This document shows, in pieces, positions 27,339-37,576 of a DNA stretch of 64,000 nt (positions are counted from its first letter, which is position 1; every line of letters begins with the position of its first letter). The notes beneath the pieces are model-generated. The model had not been told where the DNA came from and did no database searches. It was given only the letters and a program-made list of their open reading frames with translations. The position numbers and the translations under genes are program-made. The DNA is from Bacteroidota bacterium (GTDB lineage Bacteria > Bacteroidota > Bacteroidia > AKYH767-A > OLB10): assembly GCA_016713525.1 (NCBI GenBank), contig JADJOZ010000033.1, forward strand, positions 248,001 to 312,000. Reading direction: 5' to 3'.

Positions 27339-27773
27339 ATGGATGCACATTATTATCAGATAAATTTACATTGGGAAACAGATCGGCAAGGCTTAATTTC
27401 ATCTCCTGAATTAAATCAGTCTTTTGTAGTGGCAACTCCACCACCATTTCAGGGTGGGATTGAACGAACCTGGTCGCCGGAACATTTATTAACGGCTTCG
27501 GTTAACAGTTGTTTTATGACAACATTTTTAGCAATCGCCGCAAATTCTAAATTAGAATTCAGTAAATTTGAGTGCGAATCGAAAGGAAAACTCGAGCAAG
27601 TGGAAGGGAAGTATCTGATGACAGAAATAACACTGTCCCCCATACTTACTATTAGCAAGGCAAGCGATCAGGAACGTGCAGAACGTATTTTAATGAAGAG
27701 CGAAGCAGCATGCCTTATTTCTAATTCTATAAAATCTAAAGTAGTTTTGCATCCAACAGTAATTGTAAATTGA
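27339..27773 (+). CDS. OsmC/Ohr-family thiol peroxidase-like protein
   Basis: 144 residues. The two family Cys are present: [10 protein letters not shown] (peroxidatic position) and [10 protein letters not shown] (resolving position). Both sit in helices as in OsmC/Ohr. [14 protein letters not shown] is the diagnostic stretch. OsmC proteins reduce organic hydroperoxides and some act on persulfides. In this operon a role in sulfane-sulfur or peroxide detoxification fits, with the downstream thioredoxins as possible reductants. It starts two bases after the previous stop. Confidence 0.87.
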   Translation: MDAHYYQINLHWETDRQGLISSPELNQSFVVATPPPFQGGIERTWSPEHLLTASVNSCFMTTFLAIAANSKLEFSKFECESKGKLEQVEGKYLMTEITLSPILTISKASDQERAERILMKSEAACLISNSIKSKVVLHPTVIVN

Positions 27774-27774
27774 T

Positions 27775-28080
27775 ATGTCAGCTTCATTCTCAGATATAAT
27801 TAACAGCAACAAACCAACACTGGTCGATTTTTATGCCGAGTGGTGTGGGCCTTGCAAGATGATGAAACCTATTTTGGAAGATTTGAAATCCCGGATAGGT
27901 GAGAAGGCTACAATCATAAAAGTTGATGTCGATAAAAATCCTGCCGCCGCCAATGCCTATCGGATTCAGGGGGTTCCTACTCTGGCACTTTTTAAGAATG
28001 GTCAGATTGTGTGGCGGCAATCGGGTGTGGTACAGGCTGCTGTTTTAGAACAAATTATTAATCAAAATACGAATTCATGA
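27775..28080 (+). CDS. Thioredoxin
   Basis: 101 residues, a single thioredoxin domain with active site WCGPC in [16 protein letters not shown], cis-Pro in [11 protein letters not shown] and no signal peptide. It begins one base after the OsmC stop and its own stop overlaps the next ATG (ATGA). Predicted to reduce disulfides or persulfides made by the rhodaneses and OsmC in the cytoplasm. Confidence 0.93.
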   Translation: MSASFSDIINSNKPTLVDFYAEWCGPCKMMKPILEDLKSRIGEKATIIKVDVDKNPAAANAYRIQGVPTLALFKNGQIVWRQSGVVQAAVLEQIINQNTNS

Positions 28081-28784
28081 AGCAATTATTTATTGTCGTT
28101 TTATTTTTCGGATCCCTTATTTCCAGCTGTTCCAACGGACAGCAAAATGCAGGATTTCAATTGGATCCGGTTGCTTTTGATAAAAAATTAAAGGATACTC
28201 CCAATGCTATTCTTTTAGATGTCAGAACTCCCGGCGAATATACGAAAGGACATCTTTCGGATGCCCTGAATACCGATTGGAATGACGCAGCGTTCAGCAA
28301 TCAGATTAAAGCACTAAATAAGACCGAACCCGTCTTTGTGTATTGTATGAGTGGTAATCGTAGCGGATCTGCTGCCACATCCATGCGTGCTGACGGATTT
28401 ACTCAGGTGTATGAATTAGCAGGTGGAATTATGAAATGGAGGGGTGCTAACATGCCTGAAGTCACCAAAAATGTTTCCACGAATTCTGGAATGTCAATGG
28501 CCGATTTTAACAATCTACTGAATAATGAAAAATTAGTGCTGGTCGATTTTTATGCCGACTGGTGTGCTCCCTGCAAAAAAATGAAACCATACCTTGATGA
28601 AATAAGTCGCGATATGGCTGCAACTGTAACTGTTGTCAGAATTAATGCCGACGAACATCCCGGTTTGTGCAAGTCACTCAATATTGATGCAATTCCCGTT
28701 TTGCAGGTTTATAAAAACAGGGGAATGACCTGGATGAATGAAGGTTTCATTGACAAAGAAGAAGTAGTAAAACAACTTAAGTAA
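28077..28784 (+). CDS. Rhodanese-thioredoxin fusion lipoprotein
   Basis: 235 residues. A lipobox (SLISSC, Cys near residue 18) predicts an exported lipoprotein. Residues about 30-125 are a rhodanese with loop YCMSGNRS. Residues about 135-235 are a thioredoxin with WCAPC in [16 protein letters not shown] and the cis-Pro in [10 protein letters not shown]. The two-domain order couples persulfide transfer and reduction in one chain on the periplasmic face. It is the last gene of the promoter B operon and overlaps the thioredoxin stop by four bases. Family membership is sure; physiological substrate unknown. Confidence 0.9.
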   Translation: MKQLFIVVLFFGSLISSCSNGQQNAGFQLDPVAFDKKLKDTPNAILLDVRTPGEYTKGHLSDALNTDWNDAAFSNQIKALNKTEPVFVYCMSGNRSGSAATSMRADGFTQVYELAGGIMKWRGANMPEVTKNVSTNSGMSMADFNNLLNNEKLVLVDFYADWCAPCKKMKPYLDEISRDMAATVTVVRINADEHPGLCKSLNIDAIPVLQVYKNRGMTWMNEGFIDKEEVVKQLK

Positions 28785-28840
28785 AATAATTTACTTTTTT
28801 CCCGAAAATAGGTTTCCTTTGTAGTTCAGCTCATACTGCT

Positions 28841-29631
28841 ATGGATACTTCTCAACCGGTTTATAATGCGATCGGTAAAAATTATAATGTCACCCGAAGT
28901 GCCGACCCTTGGATTGCCGATAAGATGCTTTCATTGCTTCTGCCTGATAAAAATGGCTTGTTCCTGGATGTAGGATGTGGTACCGGAAATTATCTGGAAG
29001 TTTTTCTTGATAAAGGCTTTAAATTTTATGGTGTTGAACCCTCTGAAGTCATGCTCTCGAAAGCGAAAGTCCGGTGTAATACTATCATTGAAAATGTTTT
29101 TGTGGAACAGCTTCCATTTGATGATTCATTTTTTAACGGAGCAACGGCAATGTTCACATTTCATCACTGGAAAGATAAACAGAAAGGGCTAAATGAAGTT
29201 TTTCGTGTTCTGAAACCGGGTTCCAGGTTGGTTTTTTTGAGTTTCACTCCCGAGCAACTTTTTAATTATTGGCATGTGCACTATTTTCCAAAAATGATTC
29301 GCAGGTCGGCAGAAATAGTTCCTGAAAAGCAAGAAATGATTTCCTGGTTACGGACTGTTGGCTTCTCTGCTGTTTCAACAGAAAATTATTTTGTGCATGA
29401 TGAACTTACAGATCATTTTTTTATTCCAATAAACGCAGGCCTGAAAAATATCTTGATCCTGAAATAAGAAACGGAATTTCATCATTCACTGCTTTTTCAG
29501 ATCCTGATGAATTAAAAAGTGGTTTGATTCAACTCGAAAAAGATATCGCCTCCGGTGAAATTGCTGATATCATGAAAAAATATGAAAATGATATTGGCGA
29601 TTATATATTTTATGTTGCAGGGAAAAATTAA
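28841..29631 (+). CDS. Class I SAM methyltransferase, frameshifted
   Basis: The first frame (to 29467) has the SAM site LFLDVGCGTGNYLEVF, GVEPSEVML and ATAMFTFHHW. The C-terminal end found in related methyltransferases (KYLDPEIRNGISSF, then GLIQLEKDIASGEI and GDYIFYVAGKN) is readable in the next frame to a stop at 29629-29631. One extra T in the seven-T run at 29416-29422 restores the join. The substrate is unknown. It lies 56 bp after the sulfur operon and could be its last member or separate. Confidence 0.82.
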
Positions 29632-29901
29632 CAATTGATTTAACAACAGAAACGTCCCTTTTTTAAATCAGAACCTGCTTCATATTTTCATAATTTAACT
29701 TTTTTGAGCCGGTTTCTTTCATGTATTCAATATTATTGGAATGTTAATTTGTCAATGGTTAATTTGATATGATTCTAATAATTAAGGTGATAAGTAGTCG
29801 CTTTTGCTGTATAGAGCAACGCCCATGCTTTTCTGGTTACTATTGCAGAAGTTGAAACTAATTTGTAAGTTTGATTACCCCTAACCATTAAATTCCACAT
29901 C

Positions 29902-32900
29902 ATGCTTCTCAGATTATTTGCTTCGTTCCGGTTTGTTCCGGTTACAGCTTTACGACTTCAAATTATTTTGATAATAGTTTGTTCAGCTTCTTCCAATTTA
30001 TCGGCACAGTGGCTCGATTGGCAGGATGAAACCGGTCCCAGACTTACTTTAACATCAGTTGCTAATAGTGACCCTGAAGAAAAGGATATGTGGCCTGCCG
30101 ATTTAAATAATGATGGTAAGGAAGATTTGATAGTTGTAAGAAAGCAACCATTTTCAACATCCACACAACCTGGTAAATCAAATTTATTATTGATGAATAC
30201 CGGAGGGATGTTGGTTGATCAGACTGCATTGTATGCACCGGAATTTATTTCATCGGTCAATTTCGCACGTGACGTTTATGTAGGAGATTTTGATGGCGAT
30301 AATTGGAAGGATGTAATTATTGCAAATACATTTAGCCAGCAGCCTACCTATTATAGAAATTTAGGAAATGATGGTTCAGGTAATTGGCTTGGTTTGGTGA
30401 ATGAATCGGCTACACGTTTTCCGGTATTGAGTGATGATACACCATTATTTTGTGCGGTATGGGGTGGAGATGTGAGCGGCGATGGATCTCCTGACATTTA
30501 TTTTGTTAATTATAAAGTTAATTCAGGCGGTGGTACTGCAAAAGATTATTTATTGATCAATAATGGTTCTGGAGTTTTTACCAATGAGAGTGCGGCACGT
30601 TTGGGAACATTACGAAATTCAGCATTTGGTACAGCAGTTCAAATTGCCGATATGGATAATGATGGGGATAATGATATCATAAAAAATACCACCCTGTATA
30701 ATGTAGCACCCTGGAATGCACGGGGCGTAATAGTGTTGTTTAATGATGGCACAGGAAATTTTGTCAATTGGCAGAATTTAGTTCCAACTTCATCACCATA
30801 CATGTTCGATATTGCCGATTTTAATCAGGATGGTAAAAAAGATTTGTATGTCGTAGATGATGGAACCGACTACCTGTTAACAGTTAATTCTTTTGTTGCA
30901 AATACCAGTTTGAATGTGACGAAAACGAATTTAGGATTTACCAGCACCGGTGGATTTGGAGGAAATGTTCATGCAGCTGATCTGGATCTTGACGGTGATA
31001 TGGATATAGGAATAGCAGATGTTGATGTAGATATTCCTCCTTGCAATAGTAGTAGAAGAATGGCAATTTATCGTAATGATAACGGAGTGTTTTCCGACCC
31101 ATATGGATCAACAATATTTACCTGGGCTGATAACAGTTATGATTTTGCATGGATCGATATTAACGGTGACGGATTAAAAGATTTTGTTACCGGATTTTGT
31201 GGAGGATATGGGTTAATCATGAGTGATAATTGCGGACTTGCACCTAATCCTTCCGATTATGATCAGGATGGTTTACCTGATGCCTGCGATCCTTGCCCAA
31301 CCAATCCCGATCCCGGCTGTGCGCCACCAACAGATTATCCTACTGTGAGTACAAACAACAGTGTTGCCCGACAATGGAATGAATTGTTGCTTGCATCTAT
31401 AAGGCGAGATTTTGCGCGCCCAACAGTACATGCAAGGAATTTATTTCATGTTTCTGCAGCAATGTGGGATGCATGGTCGGCGTATGATAGTATGTCGTGC
31501 GCATTTTTACTTGGTAAAACGGTGGATGGTTTTACCTGTCCATTTACCGGAATTCCGCCTTCTTCAACTGTTGAAACCGACCGCAATACGGCCATCAGTT
31601 ATTCATCATACCGATTATTGAAACATCGCTTTGCTTCATCACCACAGGCACACTTATTAAATATAGCCTATAATGTTCACATGGACACATTGGGTTATGA
31701 TACTACATTTGTAAGTACTGATTATTCGACAGGTAACCCTGCTGCATTAGGAAATTATATAGCTCAATGTTATATTAATTTTGGAATGCAGGATGGGTCG
31801 AACGAACAAAATGGTTATTCAAATACCAGTTATACACCGGTTAATCCTCCTCTTAACGTTGATATTCCGGGCAATCCTAATATCAATGATTTGAATCGTT
31901 GGCAACCTTTAACACTTGATTTATTTATTGATCAGAGTGGTAATCCGATTCCCGGCGCAACTCCCCCATTTCTTAGTCCTGAATGGGGACAAGTTAAATC
32001 ATTTGCTTTGAAAAGTACCGATCTGATTGTACATCAACGCAATGGATTTGATTATAAAGTTTATCATGATCCGGGTTCACCACCACTCTTACAAACCGAT
32101 GGCAGTGGCAATTCCGATCAGTATAAATATAATTTTGCTTTAGTATCAGTTTGGTCATCACATCTTGATGCCACTGATGGTGTTACATGGGATATTTCTC
32201 CAGCCACTCAGGGAAACAGGAATGCACTTCCTACTTCTTATAATGATTATCCTTCGTTTTATAATCTGACAGCAGGAGGAACTACCAATGTAGGGCATCC
32301 TGTAAATCCGGTAACCGGTTCTCCATATACTCCGAATGTGGTAAAGCGTGGCGACTACGCAAGAGTTCTTGCTGAATTCTGGGCCGATGGTCCCGATTCT
32401 GAAACACCTCCCGGCCATTGGTTTACCATTTTTAATTATGTCTCTGATCATCCATTACAAACCAAACAATATAAAGGTACAGGAACGCCTTTAAATGATC
32501 TCGAATGGGATGTTAAAGGTTACCTGGCATTAGGTGGTGCAATGCATGATGTTGCAATTACTGCATGGGGCATGAAAGGTTGGTATGATTACATTAGACC
32601 AATTTCTGCTATTCGGGCAATGGCTGAATTTGGACAAAGTTCTGATTCAACTGCATTATCTTTTCATCCGGCCGGACTACCACTTATACCGGGATACATT
32701 GAGCTTGTACTGCCAGGCGATCCTTTGGCTGATGGTTCAACCAATGTAGGAAAAATAAAATTGTTTGCCTGGAGAGGTCATAGTGTAATTAATAATGTTG
32801 ACACCGATGAAGCAGGATCAGGATGGATACTTGCTGAAAATTGGATGCCTTATCAAAGACCTTCTTTTGTAACACCTCCTTTTGCCGGTTTTATTTCAGG

Positions 32901-34317
32901 TCATTCTACTTATTCCAGAGCAGCAGCAGAAATTTTAACAGACTTCACCGGTAGCCAGTATTTCCCCGGTGGGTTAGGAGAATTTACTGCCGAACAGGAT
33001 GAATTTCTTGTTTTTGAAGATGGACCAAGTCAGGATGTAACTTTACAATGGGCAACCTATCAGGATGCAGCAGATGAATCTTCCATGTCAAGAATTTGGG
33101 GCGGTATTCATCCTCCCTGTGATGATATTCCGGGACGACTTATTGCTGTTGAAATAGCTGAAGATGCATTCTCTAAAGCCGAAAGTTTCTTCTCTTGTTG
33201 TCAGACAATTGCACCTGCAAAACCAAATGCTATTCAGGCAATAGGAGGTAATTCTATGGTGTGTCCCGGTGAAACAAAAACTTATTTCGTAGCGGCTGTT
33301 TCTGGCGCAACTTCTTATACATGGTTTCCTCCTGTTGGAGGCGTGATAGTAAGCGGGCAGGGAACAAATTCCATTGTTGTGAATTATACTTCTGCATTTA
33401 CTGCAGGTGATTCATTAAAAGTTGTTGCACATAAAGGTTGTGCAACAAGTATTCACAGAAGTACTATTATCAGAAGAAATTCTCCTGCCATCCCCGGCTT
33501 AATAAGTGGCATTAATTTTGGCTTATGTAATATGAACAATGTTCCATATTCTATTCCCATTTACCCCGGAGTTACTTACAATTGGAATATTACAAATGCA
33601 TCCGGTTCTGTCATTTCATCCGGGCAAGGTTCAAACGCTATTGTTGTAAATTATTCACCAACATTTGTCTCAGGTAATTTAACAGTTACAGCTAATAATG
33701 CCTGCGGAATAAGTAACGCAAGGGTATTAAATGTTAAAGCAACACCTGCCACTCCTCAATCTATAACGGGACCTTCTTCAGTTTGTATTCTCCAACAAGG
33801 AGTGCCATATTCTATTACTCCTTTGGCTAGTACTAATGCATACGTGTGGACAGTGCCCTCCGGAGCCAGAATATCCGATGGAACTACATTATCAACAAGT
33901 GCAATATTTACTACCACTTCACCACATGTTTTTGTGAATTTTAAAACTACTCCCGGCAAAGTAATTGTTAAAGGAGTGAATGCATGTGGTAATGGGGCTG
34001 CACGAAATTTAGTTGTTGCATTCACTTGTCGTGAAGGTTCCTTAAATGATATTTCCAGCTCCGAATGGAGTGTTTCAATTTATCCAAATCCTTCATCTGA
34101 TGATTTTCTTGTAACCTTATCTGATTTTGATTTTACAGACGGAAATAGTATTCCAGCCATAGATGTCATTGATGTGTTAGGGCGAAAAATTATAACGGAA
34201 TCTTTCTCGGATAACGAATACAGATTATCAGGAGCCGCTTTAAATCCCGGTATTTATACCGCAATTATTACTATTGGTGATGAAGTTAAATCTGTCAAAA
34301 TTGTAAAGGCAGAATAA
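29902..34317 (+). CDS. FG-GAP/vanadium-haloperoxidase-like giant T9SS protein
   Basis: 1471 residues. A signal peptide ends near LSAQ. Residues about 35-440 hold FG-GAP/VCBS repeats with calcium-binding DxNxDGxxD loops (DLNNDGKED, DFDGDNWKD, DLDLDGDMD). A short thrombospondin-3-like linker (DYDQDGLPDACDPCP) follows. Residues about 480-1100 form a vanadium-dependent haloperoxidase/PAP2-type domain. It shows GFISGHSTYSRAAAE with H1001 and SRIWGGIHPPCDD with R1064 and H1070. PKD/Ig-like beta domains (about 1105-1380) and a T9SS sorting domain (SIYPNPSSDDFLV, end VKIVKAE) complete it. The fused propeller and phosphatase/peroxidase fold in one exported chain suggests a surface enzyme. Haloperoxidase versus acid phosphatase cannot be told by eye. 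Confidence 0.85.
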   Translation: MLLRLFASFRFVPVTALRLQIILIIVCSASSNLSAQWLDWQDETGPRLTLTSVANSDPEEKDMWPADLNNDGKEDLIVVRKQPFSTSTQPGKSNLLLMNTGGMLVDQTALYAPEFISSVNFARDVYVGDFDGDNWKDVIIANTFSQQPTYYRNLGNDGSGNWLGLVNESATRFPVLSDDTPLFCAVWGGDVSGDGSPDIYFVNYKVNSGGGTAKDYLLINNGSGVFTNESAARLGTLRNSAFGTAVQIADMDNDGDNDIIKNTTLYNVAPWNARGVIVLFNDGTGNFVNWQNLVPTSSPYMFDIADFNQDGKKDLYVVDDGTDYLLTVNSFVANTSLNVTKTNLGFTSTGGFGGNVHAADLDLDGDMDIGIADVDVDIPPCNSSRRMAIYRNDNGVFSDPYGSTIFTWADNSYDFAWIDINGDGLKDFVTGFCGGYGLIMSDNCGLAPNPSDYDQDGLPDACDPCPTNPDPGCAPPTDYPTVSTNNSVARQWNELLLASIRRDFARPTVHARNLFHVSAAMWDAWSAYDSMSCAFLLGKTVDGFTCPFTGIPPSSTVETDRNTAISYSSYRLLKHRFASSPQAHLLNIAYNVHMDTLGYDTTFVSTDYSTGNPAALGNYIAQCYINFGMQDGSNEQNGYSNTSYTPVNPPLNVDIPGNPNINDLNRWQPLTLDLFIDQSGNPIPGATPPFLSPEWGQVKSFALKSTDLIVHQRNGFDYKVYHDPGSPPLLQTDGSGNSDQYKYNFALVSVWSSHLDATDGVTWDISPATQGNRNALPTSYNDYPSFYNLTAGGTTNVGHPVNPVTGSPYTPNVVKRGDYARVLAEFWADGPDSETPPGHWFTIFNYVSDHPLQTKQYKGTGTPLNDLEWDVKGYLALGGAMHDVAITAWGMKGWYDYIRPISAIRAMAEFGQSSDSTALSFHPAGLPLIPGYIELVLPGDPLADGSTNVGKIKLFAWRGHSVINNVDTDEAGSGWILAENWMPYQRPSFVTPPFAGFISGHSTYSRAAAEILTDFTGSQYFPGGLGEFTAEQDEFLVFEDGPSQDVTLQWATYQDAADESSMSRIWGGIHPPCDDIPGRLIAVEIAEDAFSKAESFFSCCQTIAPAKPNAIQAIGGNSMVCPGETKTYFVAAVSGATSYTWFPPVGGVIVSGQGTNSIVVNYTSAFTAGDSLKVVAHKGCATSIHRSTIIRRNSPAIPGLISGINFGLCNMNNVPYSIPIYPGVTYNWNITNASGSVISSGQGSNAIVVNYSPTFVSGNLTVTANNACGISNARVLNVKATPATPQSITGPSSVCILQQGVPYSITPLASTNAYVWTVPSGARISDGTTLSTSAIFTTTSPHVFVNFKTTPGKVIVKGVNACGNGAARNLVVAFTCREGSLNDISSSEWSVSIYPNPSSDDFLVTLSDFDFTDGNSIPAIDVIDVLGRKIITESFSDNEYRLSGAALNPGIYTAIITIGDEVKSVKIVKAE

Positions 34318-34346
34318 TTCAAGGTCCTTTCAGAATTATTTCCTAT

Positions 34347-34380
34347 ACCCGGAATATATGTTGTATTCCGGGTGTTTTTT
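34347..34380 (+). terminator. Rho-independent terminator
   Basis: ACCCGGAATA (34347-34356) pairs with TATTCCGGGT (34364-34373), followed by G and six T. Confidence 0.88.
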
Positions 34381-34498
34381 GAATTCTGATTTAGGAATTT
34401 TTATTAGCCGTTTAACTAGTTCAATATCAATATTATAGAAAAGTAAGAATTTATAAAAGCTTACTTTTAGTTTCCTTTTCTATCCTTTCTTTGTATAC

Positions 34499-35651
34499 AT
34501 GAATCAGCCATCATTCGATACATGGACATCTGTATTTTTATTTGCTTCCGTACAGGGACTCTTTGTTTCCATTGTTCTTTTTATAACAGGCAAAGAAAAC
34601 AAAGTTGCTAACAGATTATTGGCGTCTTTGATTTTTTTATTTTCGGTTACCTTATTTGAATATGTACTTTATTGGACCAGATACCTTTATTATTGGCCTC
34701 ATTTTTTGCAACTGACTGAAAATTTCCCATTGCTTTTTGGGGTAATACTCTTTTTTTATTTTAAATGCGTTTTTGGAACTCAAGCATTTGTGAAAAAAGA
34801 TTGGTGGCATTTATTGCCATTCGTACTCTTTACTGTTTATCAGTTCCCTATTCTTTTTTCTTCATCTGAAGTTAAACAGGCCTGGATGGAAGGAAAGCAG
34901 GCATTTCCCTCATTGTTTATGTGGCCCGAACCCATGCGTGGATGGAATTGGCTGGCATGGCCGCGAATTGCACACATGATATTTTATTACTGTTTGATAT
35001 GGTTCACTTTTAAATCGCACAGCACTTCCAATCCGGAAGTAAGAACCTGGTTTAAATGGTTAACCGGATTGTTTTTGGCATTCATAATAAGCTACACCTC
35101 ATATTTTGTACTGGTAAGATTTCCATTTTTTAGTGTTGAATGGGATTACATGATTTCTTTCTCTATGATGTTTACTATTTTTTTTCATTGCCTGGTTTGG
35201 ATATTTGCAGCCTAAAGTATTCAGTGGTTTTAGTCTTGTTGAATCGGTTCAACTGCCTGTTAAATATAAAACTTCTGCATTATCGCCTGATGTAAGTAAT
35301 GAGATTGTTAGTTTACTTGATTCTGCAATGATGGAGAAAAAGTTGTATCAGGATCCGGAAATCAGACTCGAGAAACTAGCTGATGCCATTGGCACTACAC
35401 GACATTATTTGTCACAGGTGATCAACGATCGCAAAGGCATGAGCTTTTTTGAATATATAAACGCACTTCGCATTGAAGAAGCTAAATCACTTTTGGCCAA
35501 TCCACAAAAGCATAAAGTGAATGTGATAGAAATTGCCTATCAGGTAGGGTTCAATAATAAAGTAACTTTCAACAGCACTTTTAAAAAGTCTACGGGACTC
35601 ACACCAACGGAATTCCGAAAACAGAATGCTTCACCGGTTTTGAAAGATTAA
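34499..35651 (+). CDS. AraC-family regulator with N-terminal membrane domain, frameshifted
   Basis: The first part (34499 to about 35180) encodes six or seven transmembrane helices, beginning FDTWTSVFLFASVQGLFVSIVLFI. The second part (to 35651) has the AraC-type DNA-binding domain: RLEKLADAIGTTRHYLSQVINDRKGMSFFEYINALRIEEA and VIEIAYQVGFNNKVTFNSTFKKSTGLTPTEFRK. Homologues have both in one chain linked by a GYLQPKVFSGFS stretch, which is present here across the join. One T fewer in the eight-T run at 35178-35185 makes the frame continuous. Predicted to sense a signal at the membrane and regulate genes, perhaps the flanking T9SS genes. Target unknown. Confidence 0.83.
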
Positions 35652-35748
35652 TAAGTAAATATTTTCAGGAAATTCTTGTAAATAAGTAAAGGTTTATCAG
35701 AATTACCTTTTTAAGTTAAAGCAATGGGTTCATTTGAAGAAAAAACTC

Positions 35749-37476
35749 ATGAAAACATTCTTTCAACTCGTACTAATCTTGTTAGCACCTGGCGAACTGT
35801 TATTTGCGCAAGGCGGATTCACCAAAATTATTGATGCAGCCAATCCTGTAACCACATTCACAACCGCTGGTATTTATAAAGGTGCCGCCTGGGTCGATTT
35901 CGACAATGACCACGACATAGACCTTTATGCAGCTCCAAACAGATTATTCCGGAATGATGGAAATGGAGTATTTATACAGCTGATAGACCTTCCTTTTTCA
36001 CCTATTCAGAATCCGGGTGGTGCCAGCTGGGCCGATCTCGATCAGGATGGTGATCTCGATTGTATCGTTGCTCAGGATCCTTCCGGGGTTTATTTGAATG
36101 ATGGAACCGGCACATTCACCGATGTATCATCTCAGATCCCTGGGCTAAACAACTTTCCTTCCTGGGGGTGCGCTATAGGTAATATGAACAATGATGCCCA
36201 TCCCGATTTTATTTTCGCTCACGCTGCAGGATTTCATACTACCGGACCTTTTCCATCAAAACTTTACCTGAATTCAACTAATACTGTTAATCCCGTTATG
36301 TTGTCGGGTTATACGCTCACCGATTCTGTTAAACCCTACACGGTGCCATATTGGAGCGATTATGATCTCGATGGTGATATGGATTTATTTGTCGCCAGTG
36401 GTCCCGGTGGTGGTCCCGGCCCCGATTTTTGTTACCGGAACATGAAAGTGGAAACCGGTTTTGATTCACTGATATTGATGACCACTGAATTGTTTGCTTC
36501 TCAGTTACAGGATGGACAATGTTATAATTTTATCGATTATGATCATGATAACGATTTGGATCTTTGCCTTACAAATTACGCAGGTGCCCAAACACGGTTT
36601 TATAGTAACGATGGAGGTATATACGTTGAAAAAGTATTTCCTTTTACAACAACAAATCCAAATCTTACCAATGCATGGGGCGATTATGATAATGATGGTG
36701 ATCTGGATGTTCTTATTTCATCCGATAATGTTCCTGTAAAGTTATATCTGAATAACGGCAACACCACATTTGCAAATGCTATTCAGCTAAGTGTTACCGG
36801 TACCTGTGGAATTGCTAATGGAGATTATGATAATGATGGTGATCTTGATTTATTCATGCATGGAAACGGAGCAGCACGAGCTCTTTTTCGAAATGATAAT
36901 ATAAATACAAATAATTGGGTGATGTTCAAGTGTGAAGGTATTGCATCAGGAACTTCAGCTTTAGGTACTATAGTACGTCTTAAGGCAACTGTTAATGGAA
37001 TTTCCTATTGGCAGATACGGGAATTATCGGCACAAAATAGTTTTCAAAGTCAGCATGATATGCGCTTGCATTTTGGATTAGGTGATGCAACTATTATCGA
37101 TTCACTTGAAATCAGATATCCATCAGGCGCTACTACCCTAATAGCCGGAATTGCAGTTAATACAATTTATTGTCATAGTGAAGGTTCACCAACTCTTTGT
37201 CTGTTGAGTGATTTGTTTGAATCCACTGATCCACTGAAAGATTTGAATTTATATCCCAATCCGGCCGATTCATTTGTTAAAATAGAAACTGTTTCGAATC
37301 AATATTATGATTCCTGGGAAGTTGTTGATATCAATGGGAAGGTATGGATGCAGTATTTTGGTAAAACTAATTTTGCTGCCCCAATTAATGTTAGCATCAT
37401 TCCCGGAGGAACCTACCTTGTAAGGGCTTTTGCCGGTAATAAAGTCACTACGTTAAAACTGATTAAAAACAGGTAA
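35749..37476 (+). CDS. VCBS/FG-GAP and ASPIC/UnbV-domain T9SS protein
   Basis: 575 residues from the ATG at 35749 (signal peptide ending near LLFAQ); a TTG 15 bp upstream is less likely. FG-GAP repeats with Asp-rich loops (DFDNDHDID, DLDQDGDLD, DYDNDGDLD) fill about 30-390. The ASPIC/UnbV domain (about 395-475) has LGTIVRLKATVNG, QNSFQSQHDMRLHFGLGDATIIDSLEIRYPSG. A T9SS sorting domain (LNLYPNPADSFVKI) ends the protein. This CRTAC1-like architecture is common among secreted Bacteroidota proteins. Calcium binding is likely; enzymatic activity is not indicated. Confidence 0.87.
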   Translation: MKTFFQLVLILLAPGELLFAQGGFTKIIDAANPVTTFTTAGIYKGAAWVDFDNDHDIDLYAAPNRLFRNDGNGVFIQLIDLPFSPIQNPGGASWADLDQDGDLDCIVAQDPSGVYLNDGTGTFTDVSSQIPGLNNFPSWGCAIGNMNNDAHPDFIFAHAAGFHTTGPFPSKLYLNSTNTVNPVMLSGYTLTDSVKPYTVPYWSDYDLDGDMDLFVASGPGGGPGPDFCYRNMKVETGFDSLILMTTELFASQLQDGQCYNFIDYDHDNDLDLCLTNYAGAQTRFYSNDGGIYVEKVFPFTTTNPNLTNAWGDYDNDGDLDVLISSDNVPVKLYLNNGNTTFANAIQLSVTGTCGIANGDYDNDGDLDLFMHGNGAARALFRNDNINTNNWVMFKCEGIASGTSALGTIVRLKATVNGISYWQIRELSAQNSFQSQHDMRLHFGLGDATIIDSLEIRYPSGATTLIAGIAVNTIYCHSEGSPTLCLLSDLFESTDPLKDLNLYPNPADSFVKIETVSNQYYDSWEVVDINGKVWMQYFGKTNFAAPINVSIIPGGTYLVRAFAGNKVTTLKLIKNR

Positions 37477-37576
37477 TTTACAACACTGACTTATGGAGTG
37501 TGTTGGTAGTTTGTTGAAGCAGCAACGATAAAGGAGTGTACTTGCTTATTTGGTTGTTTCGGACTATCTTTGGTGT

